Source of the DNA: Imperialibacter sp040222385
Lineage (GTDB): Bacteria > Bacteroidota > Bacteroidia > Cytophagales > Cyclobacteriaceae
Direction of reading: 5' to 3'
DNA: 64,000 nt
Assembly: GCF_040222385.1 (NCBI RefSeq)
Contig: NZ_JAVKDF010000035.1
Span: 496,001-560,000, forward strand
The notes under the pieces were generated by a model. That model did no database searches, had not been told where the DNA came from, and worked only from the letters and a program-made list of their open reading frames with translations. The position numbers and the translations under genes were made by a program. This document shows positions 36,070-45,824 of the stretch, piece after piece. Each line of letters begins with the position of its first letter. Within the stretch, counting starts at the first letter, position 1.

Positions 36070-37170
36070 ATGAGAAGAGCTTCTGTTGCTTCCGTCGGAT
36101 TGCTATTCATTGCTTATTTCGCAGCCGGGCAAAGTGTATATCGGTACACAGTCCCGCCCAGGATGGCTGATGGCTGGGAAACGGAAAACCTCCTGACAAA
36201 AGTTAACGACACCACACTTCTATTCAGTTTCTTTAACAAGATGATCAACGAGGATCATCAGGTGCACAGCATCCTGCTGGTGAAAGATGGAAAGCTTGTG
36301 CTTGAAGAATACTTTGGAGAACACAAAGCTGACCAAACTCACGACCTGCGCTCCGCCACTAAAAGCATCCGCTCACTTTTGGTTGGTATTGCCATCGACA
36401 AGGGCTTCATCGAAAGCGTTGATGATCCTATTTTTAAGTACCTGAAAAGCCCGGAGCCACGGAAAAACATCGACTCCAGGAAAGAACAAATCACCATCCG
36501 CCACCTGCTTACCATGAGCACTGGCCTCGACTGCAACGATTGGGATAAATCCTCGAAAGGTCAGGAGGACAAAGTGTATAAAAAAAAGGACTGGCTACAA
36601 TACACCCTTGATTTGCCCATGGTGCGAGACCCCGGGGATTCGGCGCTCTATTGCAGCATGGGAGCAGTGCTGGCGGCGGAAGTAGTAAGCCAGGCCTCTG
36701 GCATGTCAATTGATGCGTTCGCTGAAAAGTATTTATTCGCACCGCTTGGAGTAGAAAATGTGCATTGGGGGCATACTACTACCGGCCGGGATATAATTCC
36801 GTCGGGCAAGCGGCTTTACATGACTTCCCGTGATTTTGCCAAAATCGGTCAGCTGGTCATGAACCACGGTACCTGGGGTAATGAGCAAATAGTATCTGCG
36901 GACTGGATACAGCAAGCGACAGAAAAGCAAACCAACCTTGCTGGTATGGACTACGGCTTTCTGTGGTGGAGCATCCCGTTCCAAATAGGCGACGAACTGA
37001 AAAAAGAAACCGTCGCAACGGGAAATGGTGGGCAATACCTGATGCTGTTTCCTGAGGCAAATTTGGTTGCCGTGTTTACTGGCGGTGCCTACAATTCGGA
37101 GGATGACAAGTTCCCTTTTGCGATTATGAATAGAGTTATGTTGCCGTTTTTTGTTAACGCCAATAGGTAA
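36070..37170 (+). CDS. Exported serine hydrolase, beta-lactamase class C family
   Basis: 366 residues with a signal peptide (ending near YFAAGQ). SxxK motif S95-A-T-K98 in DLRSATKSIRSLL, and Y194-C-S in SALYCSMG (the YxN/YxS motif). The third KTG-type motif appears as HTTTGRD or the later GNGGQY. This is the beta-lactamase/DD-peptidase-like esterase family, in which most members hydrolyse peptides or esters rather than beta-lactams. A terminator-like hairpin follows at 37183-37203. Confidence 0.93.
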   Translation: MRRASVASVGLLFIAYFAAGQSVYRYTVPPRMADGWETENLLTKVNDTTLLFSFFNKMINEDHQVHSILLVKDGKLVLEEYFGEHKADQTHDLRSATKSIRSLLVGIAIDKGFIESVDDPIFKYLKSPEPRKNIDSRKEQITIRHLLTMSTGLDCNDWDKSSKGQEDKVYKKKDWLQYTLDLPMVRDPGDSALYCSMGAVLAAEVVSQASGMSIDAFAEKYLFAPLGVENVHWGHTTTGRDIIPSGKRLYMTSRDFAKIGQLVMNHGTWGNEQIVSADWIQQATEKQTNLAGMDYGFLWWSIPFQIGDELKKETVATGNGGQYLMLFPEANLVAVFTGGAYNSEDDKFPFAIMNRVMLPFFVNANR

Positions 37171-37182
37171 ATTTTGCCGAAG

Positions 37183-37203
37183 CCCTCAGTCACCTGACTG
37201 GGG
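37183..37203. terminator. Hairpin after serine hydrolase gene
   Basis: CCC-T-CAGTCA/TGACTG-GGG gives a 9-bp stem with one bulged T. No T-run follows, so it may be an RNA-stability structure. Confidence 0.35.
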
Positions 37204-37316
37204 ATAGTGGCAGTGCGATGTCATCTATCATATGGTTCGAAGGTAGCAACTGACAACTGTCATTGGTTAACAACCACACTTTCATGAAATTAACCACAGT
37301 TCAAACACCTGATATC

Positions 37317-37499
37317 ATGAAAGAGTCAATGCAACGAAATGCACCCAATGGAGCTGTTTACGGTCTCGGATTTATCGGTGCCGTCGTCTACTACATTTCC
37401 CAGGCAACAGGCTTTTGGATGGGCGTAGTCGGATTTCTGAAAGCGATGGTGTGGCCCGGCTTTTTGGTGTACGAAGCGCTGAAAGCATTGGGCGCCTGA
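37317..37499 (+). CDS. Small membrane protein
   Basis: 60 residues from the ATG at 37317 (MKESMQRNAPNGAVYGLGF); the frame opens at 37263 with a longer N-terminus. Two hydrophobic segments (GLGFIGAVVYYISQATGFWMGVVGFL and MVWPGFLVYEALKAL) make it an integral membrane protein. The motif GFIGAVVYYISQATGFW is protein-like, and I recall similar short uncharacterised membrane proteins in Bacteroidetes. Function unknown. Confidence 0.68.
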   Translation: MKESMQRNAPNGAVYGLGFIGAVVYYISQATGFWMGVVGFLKAMVWPGFLVYEALKALGA

Positions 37500-37546
37500 G
37501 GAAATAAGGGACATTGCTATATTGCAACTTCATATTTAATGAAGGA

Positions 37547-37906
37547 ATGGATATTGTAATTAGCCAACACAACGGGGTCGACATAGCGGAAGTGATTTCC
37601 GATGAACTGACCATAAAGGATGCACAAGACGCTCTTGACGTAATGGCTAACTGTTCTTACCAGGGAGCCGACAACATCATTTGGCATGAGAAAAATATCG
37701 CTGCTGACTTTTTTGACTTGAAAACAGGCATGGCCGGCGAGGTGCTGCAAAAATTTTCCAACTACAGGGCAAGGCTAGCCATTGTGGGTGACTTCTCTAA
37801 ATACGAAAGCAAGGCGTTGAAAGCCTTTATTCTTGAAAGCAACAGGCAGGGACGGATCAGCTTCGTCGGTTCGGTGGACGAAGCGAAAGGGAAATTGAGC
37901 AAATAG
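37547..37906 (+). CDS. DUF4180 domain protein
   Basis: 119 residues from the ATG at 37547 (MDIVISQHNGVDIAEV), chosen because it begins the conserved core. Alternating strand and helix segments with QGADNIIWHEKNIAADFFDLKTGMAGEVLQKFSNYRARLAIVGDFSKYESKALKAFI, which matches the DUF4180 pattern. Function unknown. It ends 17 bases before the stop of the convergent amidohydrolase gene. Confidence 0.85.
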   Translation: MDIVISQHNGVDIAEVISDELTIKDAQDALDVMANCSYQGADNIIWHEKNIAADFFDLKTGMAGEVLQKFSNYRARLAIVGDFSKYESKALKAFILESNRQGRISFVGSVDEAKGKLSK

Positions 37907-37922
37907 CTAAGGCCGTCAAAGT

Positions 37923-39380
37923 CTATTCTGTTTTTCTCGCTTTGTCGAGCTCCTCTTTGATTACCTGCACCTGCTGAAGTAGTTCGTCCAGCTTCTGTCT
38001 GCTCAGGTATTCACCATCATTCACCACCGCAAAAATATCCTGTGTGGCACTGATATCATCCAGGGGATTGCTGTTAAGGATTAGCAGGTCAGCTTCCATG
38101 CCAGGAACAATGCCAGCCAGTTTGTCTTGGACGCTGAAAAACTTTGCTCCATTAATAGTAGCACTTTGTAAAATAGCCAGCGGTTCAAGTCCAGCTTCCT
38201 GAAACAACACCAACTCTTCGTGAAGCGATTGAGCCGGGTACACAAAAGTGTTGAGTGCGGCGGCGTCGCTGCCTGCAAGAATAGTAACGCCAGCTTTGTG
38301 CAGGTAGGGCAGCTGCTCCGCAATGAGCTGGTAGCGGTCTTTTCTTCCCTGTTTCTGCTCAGGAGTTTCGCCAGCCATTCTGTCGATTCTCCATTGATAT
38401 TTCGAGGTAAACCTGTCCGTCAGGTATTTCAGATAGGCATCGCTTTGATGGTTATTTTCATCAAGATAGGCAAGTTGCTTTCCTCCAATAAGTGTCGGAG
38501 TAACTGCCACACCCCGTTCGGCCAGCATTTTGTACCGGACAAAGGCGCTATCCTGATCAAAAGAGCTATTGTACACCTGCCCAGCCTCACTCCTCGCCAG
38601 CTTCCCTGACCTGATGCTGTCCACAATGGCACTATCATCGCTACCAAGCCTCAGCATGTAGCTGGCGTGCTCTATGGCAGAAAATCCGGCTGTCGCAAGT
38701 TCCTCTACTGACAGGTCATAAGGGACATGTCCGGTGACTTTGTAGCCACGCTTTCTGGCTTCCTTTACACTTGTCAAAAACAGATCACCGGGCAGAGTGT
38801 TTTCAGTTATTTTCACAAAGTCGACGTTGTATCCATCAAGCTTGTCGAGCATTTGCTCCAACTCCTCTTCATTGGCTATTTCGAGGTCGCCTTTCCAGAT
38901 CGAATTGATCCCTTCCAGCTTGCTTCCGGCCGTGAAGATCTGAGGCCCAAACAGCTGATCATTGTTGATGGAATCCCTCCAGGCAAGCACCAGCTCTCCC
39001 AGGTCGCTGGCGCAATCCCGCACAGTTGTAATTCCATAAGCAACATACAACGGCAATAACGCTCTGTTATCCTCCACAAGGTCTTCTCCTTCAATGTGCA
39101 CATGCATGTCCCAAAGACCTGGTATGACATACCTGCCTCCGGCATCAAAGCGTCTACCCTCTCTGACCAGAACGGACAACTCACTGCCATTGCCAATACT
39201 CGCAATTCTTCCGCTGTCAATTAAAATAGCTTTTTCTTTTGCTACCTGGCCCGTTGCAACATCAATTACGTTGGCGTTGCTAATCAGTATGGCGGTATCG
39301 GACACATTTGGTTCTCCAGGCTTGCATCCGGCGAACGCAATAAATACTAGTAGAAACACGAAGAAGGATGGATTTTTCAT
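37923..39380 (-). CDS. Lipoprotein amidohydrolase
   Basis: 485 residues. Lipobox FAGCKPGE with Cys19, so anchored in the envelope. Amidohydrolase motif VIPGLWDMHVHIEGE, further ligands GHVPYD and EHASYM, and the catalytic Asp in LAGSDAAAL. It is a different subgroup from the enzyme at 22461, with an extended N-terminal beta domain. Peptide or amide substrate plausible. Confidence 0.93.
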   Translation of the reverse strand: MKNPSFFVFLLVFIAFAGCKPGEPNVSDTAILISNANVIDVATGQVAKEKAILIDSGRIASIGNGSELSVLVREGRRFDAGGRYVIPGLWDMHVHIEGEDLVEDNRALLPLYVAYGITTVRDCASDLGELVLAWRDSINNDQLFGPQIFTAGSKLEGINSIWKGDLEIANEEELEQMLDKLDGYNVDFVKITENTLPGDLFLTSVKEARKRGYKVTGHVPYDLSVEELATAGFSAIEHASYMLRLGSDDSAIVDSIRSGKLARSEAGQVYNSSFDQDSAFVRYKMLAERGVAVTPTLIGGKQLAYLDENNHQSDAYLKYLTDRFTSKYQWRIDRMAGETPEQKQGRKDRYQLIAEQLPYLHKAGVTILAGSDAAALNTFVYPAQSLHEELVLFQEAGLEPLAILQSATINGAKFFSVQDKLAGIVPGMEADLLILNSNPLDDISATQDIFAVVNDGEYLSRQKLDELLQQVQVIKEELDKARKTE

Positions 39381-39787
39381 ATGACGATATCAGTGAATCA
39401 AATCTACAAATCACCCGACCAATGAAAAGGCCATTTGGCCGTTTGGTTCTTTTACATGTTCAACGGCCTGGGACGGTCAATAAAATTGGCCATCCGGATT
39501 GTGGTTACTGAAAGGCTAGCAGTTGCCACCAAACGACTCTTGACGAGTTGGCAAGAATCACGCTAAATAAATAAAACGATGGTCGTACTACTAGTTCACC
39601 AGGATTCTATGCTAGTTGGTGAAATAACATGCCCGTTGCTTGCAGATGCCGTAAAAATGGCCATAGCTACAGTTTTTCAGGGAAACTGAAAATTTAACCT
39701 TTTCTTAATACTCAAAATTGATTGTCACGATTAGTTAATCGTAATATTGCAATAAAGCGAATCATTCCCTCACTCAATTTATACCCT
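39381..39787. other. Gene-free stretch with a dyad before the exported phosphatase gene
   Basis: 407 bases divergent between two genes. A 7-bp-arm inverted repeat ACGATTA-GT-TAATCGT lies at 39727-39742, about 45 bases before the ATG at 39788, and is a candidate operator. A GGCCATTTGGCC stem near 39437 is the other feature. No further gene supported. Confidence 0.4.
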
Positions 39788-40507
39788 ATGAAAAAACACC
39801 TGACAGTATTTCTTACGGCTACTTCACTCTTCCTGGTCTTTGTGAACGCTAATGCACAAAAGCTTGACAAGGACCTGATTCGATATTGCCAGAACCTCAC
39901 TACAGCCATGGATGAAATTTCAAACGAACGCAAAGCAACGCTCCGGGAAATTGGAGACTATCTTGCCAGTGAGTTAAAAAATGACAACGCAGCAAACCTG
40001 GTCATCATTTGCACCCACAACTCCAGAAGAAGCCACATTGCCCAACTTTGGGTGCAAACTGCCGCTACATACTACGGCATCAAGGGCATCAACACCTTCT
40101 CTGGAGGTCTGGAAGTAACGGCGTTTAACCCCAACGCTATTGCCGCTTTGAAAAGGGCAGGCTATGCCATCAGTAATGTTCAGGTCAGCGACAATCCTGT
40201 CTACACTGTGTCGGACGGCGTCAATAAGACCATCTCCTACTCCAAAAAGTATAGCGACCGGCAAAATCCGAGGGAAGACTTCGGCGCAGTAATGGTATGT
40301 TCCGAAGCAGACGAGTCTTGTCCACTGGTGGCAGGTGCCTCAGAAAGGTTCTCGCTGCCCTACGAAGACCCAAGGTACTACGACGGTACGGCTTCGCAAG
40401 ACGTGAAGTATGATGAAACAGTTCGGGAAATTGCCCTTGAGATGCTTTTTCTTGTGGACTACGCCAAGAAAAAGCAAATAGTGCAATTGGAGGCTGTGAG
40501 ACAGTAG
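39788..40507 (+). CDS. Exported low-molecular-weight phosphatase/ArsC-like protein
   Basis: 239 residues from the ATG at 39788 (MKKHLTVFLTATSLFL); an upstream TTG at 39722 is rejected because it precedes the signal peptide. Signal peptide ends at NANAQ. The catalytic P-loop CTHNSRRSH (Cys75, Arg81; C-x5-R) and the YEDPRYYDGT (DP general acid) are those of low-molecular-weight tyrosine phosphatases and thioredoxin-linked arsenate reductases. Such enzymes are normally cytoplasmic, so an exported form is notable. No ars genes or efflux pump are close. Confidence 0.85.
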   Translation: MKKHLTVFLTATSLFLVFVNANAQKLDKDLIRYCQNLTTAMDEISNERKATLREIGDYLASELKNDNAANLVIICTHNSRRSHIAQLWVQTAATYYGIKGINTFSGGLEVTAFNPNAIAALKRAGYAISNVQVSDNPVYTVSDGVNKTISYSKKYSDRQNPREDFGAVMVCSEADESCPLVAGASERFSLPYEDPRYYDGTASQDVKYDETVREIALEMLFLVDYAKKKQIVQLEAVRQ

Positions 40508-40543
40508 CTGCTGTTTACGGATTTTAGCAGGAAAAACGACTGC

Positions 40544-40570
40544 GAGTCGGTAGCGTTCCCCTACCGGCTC
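40544..40570. terminator. Hairpin after exported phosphatase gene
   Basis: 10-bp stem with one G-U pair (40544-40553 with 40561-40570), 7-base loop, followed by a weak T-containing tract. Confidence 0.45.
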
Positions 40571-40656
40571 TTACTTCCTAAGCTGCTTCACTTAAGGAAT
40601 GAATCTTTTGGAACTAACCGGTCAATACACTAGATTTTGGTAACAAAAAACCAGTC

Positions 40657-41592
40657 ATGCAAACCATACTCGGAGCTAACGGAGCTATAGGCACGGAGCT
40701 CGCCAAAAGTCTCACTTCATATACCAAAGACATCAGGCTTGTCAGCCGCAACCCAAAGAAGGTCAACGAAAAGGACATACTCCATTCGGCAGACCTGACA
40801 AAAAGAGAAGACGTTTTTAAAGCATTGAAGGGCAGTGAGGTGGTGTACCTCACCGTCGGCTTCAACTACGACATTAAAGTGTGGAGAGCAGTTTGGCCTC
40901 CGCTCATGAAGAATGTGCTGGACGCCTGCGAAGAGTATGGCAGCAAGCTGGTTTTCTTCGATAATATTTACGCCATTGGGAAAGAGCATATTCACCACAT
41001 CACAGAAGACTGCCCGATAAGCCCCTGTAGCAAAAAAGGAGAAGTAAGGGCCGAGGTCGATAGGCTGGTACTCAACGCCATGGACAAAGGAAAAGTGCCT
41101 TCTATCATTGCTCGCAGCGGCGATTTTTTCAGCACCATGCGAGCCACCAGCATGCTGATGATCATGGTGTATGACAACCTCATCAAGGGAAAAAAAGCAC
41201 AATGGTTTTGCAATGCAAAAGCCAAACATTCGATGACCTACTGCCCTGATGCAGCAAAAGGAACTGCTATGCTGGGCAATACACCAACAGCATTTAATCA
41301 GATTTGGAACCTCCCCACGGATAAAAATGCGCTGACAGGAGAAGAGTGGGTGAAGCTATTTGCGACTGTGATGGGCACTACCGACAAATACCAGGTACTG
41401 CCTGGTTGGGGTATAAAAGCGTTGGGCATTTTCATGCCTATCATGAAAGAGCTTCATGAAATGAGCTATCAGTTTGCATCGGACTACTTCTTCGACAGCG
41501 CCAAGTTTGAAAAGTTCTTTAACTATACCACCACCAGCAATGAAGATGCGGTGAGAGAAACTGTGGCGGCGCTGAAAAATATCAAGGAATAG
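40657..41592 (+). CDS. NAD-binding epimerase/NmrA-like protein
   Basis: 311 residues. N-terminal Rossmann motif LGANGAIGTELAK and then VVYLTVGFN, LVFFDNIYAIG. The Tyr-x-x-x-Lys of classical SDRs is not obvious, so it may be an atypical NmrA-like SDR with regulatory or reductase function. It ends 7 bases before the convergent helicase gene. Confidence 0.85.
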   Translation: MQTILGANGAIGTELAKSLTSYTKDIRLVSRNPKKVNEKDILHSADLTKREDVFKALKGSEVVYLTVGFNYDIKVWRAVWPPLMKNVLDACEEYGSKLVFFDNIYAIGKEHIHHITEDCPISPCSKKGEVRAEVDRLVLNAMDKGKVPSIIARSGDFFSTMRATSMLMIMVYDNLIKGKKAQWFCNAKAKHSMTYCPDAAKGTAMLGNTPTAFNQIWNLPTDKNALTGEEWVKLFATVMGTTDKYQVLPGWGIKALGIFMPIMKELHEMSYQFASDYFFDSAKFEKFFNYTTTSNEDAVRETVAALKNIKE

Positions 41593-41599
41593 GTTGTTC

Positions 41600-43522
41600 C
41601 TAAGAATAAATCAGCTCAAAAGCACTTTGGTACGCATCGGTGGCTGTGCAGTGCTCCACCAATTGGTTGTAAAAATTATTTGAACCCAGCGTGGCCGAGT
41701 CGCCGATCATGATGAGTTGTCTCCTTGCCCTGGTCATGGCTACGTTGGTGCGGCGGATGTCTTTCAGAAAACCTATTTCACCGTCTTCATTGGAACGGGT
41801 GAAACCGATAAAGATGCTGTCCCTTTCCTGTCCCTGGAAGGAGTCGACCGTGTTAACATCTATCAAGTCCATCAGCTCTTGACTCAGCCCCTTCTCCAGC
41901 AAAACCTCTCTGAGTAACTCAATCTGGGCTTTATACGGTGCAATCACGCCAAATGTAATTTGGCTCGAAAGCGCATGCTCTTCGCCGATGGTTTCGATAT
42001 TGGCGAGCAACTGATCGATCAGTAGCCGACCTTCTTCCTCATTATAGGTGCTTCTCGATTCGGGATTGACCTTTTCCTGATAGCCACAACCAGCGGTATC
42101 GATAAACTTCATGATCGCTACATTGGGCAAAGCCTCTCTTTCAATGGCAGAAGGCGCAGCTTGCAACTTATCGTTGTAGAAGAATTTACTGGAAAAAGCC
42201 ATGATCTCCGGCTTCATCCGGTACTGTTCTTCCAGCATCACATCAGTGGAATGATAGCCGACGTTCTTTTGAAAAAGGGTGTTCTCAAGTCCTTCCTTGG
42301 CCGCCTCAAACGACTTTACCGTAGGCGGCAACTGCTGGTGATCGCCAGTCATGATCACTCTGTTCGCTTTCAGAATAGGGATCCAGCAGGCAGGCTCCAG
42401 GGCCTGTCCGGCCTCATCAATGAAAACAGTTTTAAACACCCGGTCTTTAAGCAGGTAATGATTGCTACCCACCAGCGTGCAGGCGATTACCTGAGCATTG
42501 TCGAGCAGCGAACTGGTGATGTAGTTCTCCAGCATGTCGGCCTCATCACGAAAGCGCCCGGCTTCCTGTAACAAAAGCTTTCTCTGCTGGCGCTCTGCAT
42601 GGCCAAAGTTTCGCTTGTATTTAAAGGCCACATTTCGGTACTCCTCGTACTTCTTGCGAACAGTCCGCAGCTCCTTGAAGCTATCGTGTGCGGCTATGCG
42701 GGCATCGAGGCTATTTTCTATTACTCTGTTGGTTACTCTGGCCGGGTGGCCTAGTCGAAGTACATTGATGCCTTCCTCCGCCAGCTTTTCTACCATCACG
42801 TCCACCGCTGCATTGCTTGGTGCCGTCACCAGCACCTGCTTTTCCAGCTTCACCACTTCTTTCACCGATTGAATGAGCGTGGTGGTTTTGCCCGTTCCAG
42901 GAGGGCCGTGAACGATGGCCAAATCTCTGGCCTCTATTATTACTTCAAGGGCCTTATTCTGAACGGCGTTTAATGAAGGCAGCACGGGCGCAAAGGCTGG
43001 CTCCCGCTGTGGCGCCTTTTTGCCCAATAAAATCTCTGTAAGTTCAAATAGTCTGCCAGCCTCCTGCTTGCCAAGCACTTTCAGCGTTCGCTCCATTTCC
43101 CTGTAGGAGGCTTCATCAAACATCAGGTCAATGCCCAGCTTGCCATCATTGATCCAATCAGGTAGGTCATCGTCGTTCAGCACGATACCCATCTTACTTT
43201 TGCGCACATACTTAATCACTCCCGTGATGGCACTACTGCCCTTGTCCTTTTCACCAGTGTTCGCATAAAAACTCACCGTGCCACCACCCTGGAACATATG
43301 GGCTTGCTCCAGGTCGGTCGTTTTCTCCAGCTCCAGCACGATCTTCTCTCCTGTGCCTATGTGGTGGGAATTCACCACCACCGGATACCAGCATACTCCC
43401 GACTTTTTCTTCTCAGGAATAGCAGTGTAAAGGATTTTGTCCTTGTACTGCTGCAAGTCCTCCTGCCATTCCTTTTTGAGCAGTGTGGTGAGGTTGGTAA
43501 AGTAAGATTTGGTATCGGTCAT
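41600..43522 (-). CDS. UPF1/IGHMBP2-like superfamily 1B helicase
   Basis: 640 residues. Walker A HGPPGTGKTTT (near residue 205), motif II FIDEAGQALEP, motif V DSFQGQERDSIFIGF and motif VI RTNVAMTRARRQL. The N-terminal 190 residues resemble the OB/stalk of IGHMBP2-type proteins. Moves 5' to 3' on RNA or DNA in eukaryotic relatives; bacterial role unknown. Monocistronic. Confidence 0.9.
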   Translation of the reverse strand: MTDTKSYFTNLTTLLKKEWQEDLQQYKDKILYTAIPEKKKSGVCWYPVVVNSHHIGTGEKIVLELEKTTDLEQAHMFQGGGTVSFYANTGEKDKGSSAITGVIKYVRKSKMGIVLNDDDLPDWINDGKLGIDLMFDEASYREMERTLKVLGKQEAGRLFELTEILLGKKAPQREPAFAPVLPSLNAVQNKALEVIIEARDLAIVHGPPGTGKTTTLIQSVKEVVKLEKQVLVTAPSNAAVDVMVEKLAEEGINVLRLGHPARVTNRVIENSLDARIAAHDSFKELRTVRKKYEEYRNVAFKYKRNFGHAERQQRKLLLQEAGRFRDEADMLENYITSSLLDNAQVIACTLVGSNHYLLKDRVFKTVFIDEAGQALEPACWIPILKANRVIMTGDHQQLPPTVKSFEAAKEGLENTLFQKNVGYHSTDVMLEEQYRMKPEIMAFSSKFFYNDKLQAAPSAIEREALPNVAIMKFIDTAGCGYQEKVNPESRSTYNEEEGRLLIDQLLANIETIGEEHALSSQITFGVIAPYKAQIELLREVLLEKGLSQELMDLIDVNTVDSFQGQERDSIFIGFTRSNEDGEIGFLKDIRRTNVAMTRARRQLIMIGDSATLGSNNFYNQLVEHCTATDAYQSAFELIYS

Positions 43523-43650
43523 TGAAAGCGTATTGACCGGGCAAAAGTAGTGAAATGTTTCCCCTGCCAGGCTTTTTCAACAATTTTTGTCAGCCAATTA
43601 CTTACAGAATAGATGGCCTCCAAATTAATTTAACTAACCAGGAATTAGTT

Positions 43651-45819
43651 TTACCCAATCGCCCCCAAATCCAACGGCAATTTCCTCACCCTTACCCCTG
43701 TCAAATCAAAAACCGCATTACATAGTGAAGGCGCCACATTGGCCAGGCCAGATTCGCCGGCGCCTTCGGGCTTTTCTTCATTTTGAATGATGTAGGTTTC
43801 GCAAGGTGGGCATTCCTCGAATGTCAGCATGTTGTAATCATGGAAATTGGATTGTGCCACTGCCCCGTTCTCCAGCCTAATGCCGCCTTTGTAGGTGGCT
43901 GTTAGTCCCATCACAATGGAACCCTCGGTTTGGGCACGTACCGTGTCCGGATTGATGCAGATGCCAACATCCACCACAGTGGTGATTTTGACCGGCTTCA
44001 CTTTTCCATTTTCCTTTTTCACTTCAATCACCATTCCGGTAAATGCGCCCGAACGTTCCAGAATAGACACTCCACGTCCGACTCCTTCTTCTTTTGGCGC
44101 ATACCAGTTAGTTTTTTCAGCCAGGGTTTGCAACACTTTCGTGTACCGGAGGTGGTTTTTAAGCATGTCCAGCCTGAAATCCAGCGGATCCTTTCCAGCG
44201 GCTCTGGCCAACTCGTCAATAAACGATTCATGAGCAAAACAGTTGGTGGTGTGATACACCGCCCTCCAATAGGTGATCGGCACATAATGCTTCTGAAGCA
44301 CCCCACTCACCCTGTAATTGGGGATTTCATACTCTGTATTGATGCCTCCCATAAGCTGCCGACCGGCTTCCATTTTGTCGCCCGTCTGGTTTTGTATTTC
44401 CTGGGCCACCACTTTATGCTCCAATGTCACAACTTTGCCGCCTGCCACTGTGCCCCGGCAAATATTCAAAGAAGCTGCCCGAAAAGGCCCCTGCGTGAGA
44501 TCGTCCTCCCTGGTCCACACTACCTTAACCGGCGCTCCCACTTGCAGGGAAATATCAGCAGCCTCCTCAGCCACATCTGTCATCGACCGACGCCCAAATC
44601 CACCGCCCATAAAGGTGTAGTTAATGGCTACATTGTCGGGTTCGATGCTGAGCTGCCTTGCCAGTTGTGATCGTATACCGTTCGGGTTTTGTGTAGATCC
44701 CCAGAATTCGGCTTTCCCTTCCTTCACGCTTACAGTAGCATTCATTGGCTCCATGCAAACATGGCTCTGATAGGGGGTTTCGTAGGCCGCTTCTATCACT
44801 TTTCCTTCTCCACCAACAGTGCTTACATTTCCACCTTCCGCCAATGAAACTCCTTCTTTAGCAGCATCGGCTTTATACTTCTTTAGGATAGTAGCTGATG
44901 AGTTTTTTTCAAGACCGCCAGTATCCCATTTTATTTCAAGGGCTTTCCTTCCCTGGTTCGCCGCCCAGTAATTGTCGGCCACCACGGCTACACCCTCTCT
45001 GGTATGGCCCCATACATTCCTTTGCGTTTTTACCACTGCCTTTACACCCGGCACTGCTTTAGCTTTTTCATCATTGAAACTGACTACCCTACCTAAAAAA
45101 ACCGGAGACCTTTCCACGGATGCATATAGCATTCCCGGCACCTGGATATCCAGTCCGTAAATTGCAGCTCCGTTGGTCTTTGCCGGAACGTCCCTTCTGG
45201 CTATCGGCTGCCCAATGACTTTGAAGTCGCCGGGTGCTTTCAGCGGTGGGTTTTCCGGCGGAGTAAGCTTTGAGGCTTCTTCCACGAGCTCCCCGTAGGT
45301 GAGTTTTTTGCCTGAAGTATGGATGACCTCTCCCAGACTAGCTTTGCATTCGCTCACCTCCACCTGCCACCCGTTAGCGGCAGCCTGCTTCAGCATTTCA
45401 CGGGCAGCAGCTCCCATGTTCCTGAGGTTGGCATATTCGGTCTGAATACTCCTGCTACCTACTACCATTTGGCTACCATATCTTTTCTCATCTGCCGCCG
45501 ACGGTAAAATTTCAATTTTCTCCACATCGACCTCCAGCTCCTCGGCCAGGATCATAGGAATGGCCTGGTAGGTGCCTTGGCCCATTTCCGGTCGGTGGTT
45601 GTAAAGCAGCACCCGCCCGTTTGTGTTGATGACAATAAACTGATTCAAAGAAAAATCGGTGCCTCCTGCCGGGTCAATAGTGGTTACCTTACCTTCTCCT
45701 CCCATACCCGGCGAGCAGCCCACTGCCAAAAAAGCCCCTGAAACGGCTGTCAACCTTAGAAACTCTCTTCTGGGAAGACTATCTCCCAGCGGTGCACTTT
45801 TAGTAGTTATCGTTTTCAT
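43651..45819 (-). CDS. Molybdenum hydroxylase large subunit, isoquinoline 1-oxidoreductase beta-like
   Basis: 722 residues. Tat signal at the N-terminus (PRREFLRLTAVSGAFLAVGC), so the folded enzyme is exported. MoCo-binding blocks include GGGFGRRS and the catalytic Glu in EGAGESGLANVAPSL. The two-domain arrangement matches IorB-type aldehyde/xanthine oxidases of the single large-subunit form. Partner gene for the [2Fe-2S] subunit lies 5 bases upstream. No FAD subunit or cytochrome c gene is adjacent, so the electron acceptor is unknown. Confidence 0.93.
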   Translation of the reverse strand: MKTITTKSAPLGDSLPRREFLRLTAVSGAFLAVGCSPGMGGEGKVTTIDPAGGTDFSLNQFIVINTNGRVLLYNHRPEMGQGTYQAIPMILAEELEVDVEKIEILPSAADEKRYGSQMVVGSRSIQTEYANLRNMGAAAREMLKQAAANGWQVEVSECKASLGEVIHTSGKKLTYGELVEEASKLTPPENPPLKAPGDFKVIGQPIARRDVPAKTNGAAIYGLDIQVPGMLYASVERSPVFLGRVVSFNDEKAKAVPGVKAVVKTQRNVWGHTREGVAVVADNYWAANQGRKALEIKWDTGGLEKNSSATILKKYKADAAKEGVSLAEGGNVSTVGGEGKVIEAAYETPYQSHVCMEPMNATVSVKEGKAEFWGSTQNPNGIRSQLARQLSIEPDNVAINYTFMGGGFGRRSMTDVAEEAADISLQVGAPVKVVWTREDDLTQGPFRAASLNICRGTVAGGKVVTLEHKVVAQEIQNQTGDKMEAGRQLMGGINTEYEIPNYRVSGVLQKHYVPITYWRAVYHTTNCFAHESFIDELARAAGKDPLDFRLDMLKNHLRYTKVLQTLAEKTNWYAPKEEGVGRGVSILERSGAFTGMVIEVKKENGKVKPVKITTVVDVGICINPDTVRAQTEGSIVMGLTATYKGGIRLENGAVAQSNFHDYNMLTFEECPPCETYIIQNEEKPEGAGESGLANVAPSLCNAVFDLTGVRVRKLPLDLGAIG

Positions 45820-45824
45820 AAGGC

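Noticed and set aside
33382..37906. An integron cassette array
   Set aside because: No integrase gene and no convincing attC-type sites between the genes; the gaps differ in length and content.
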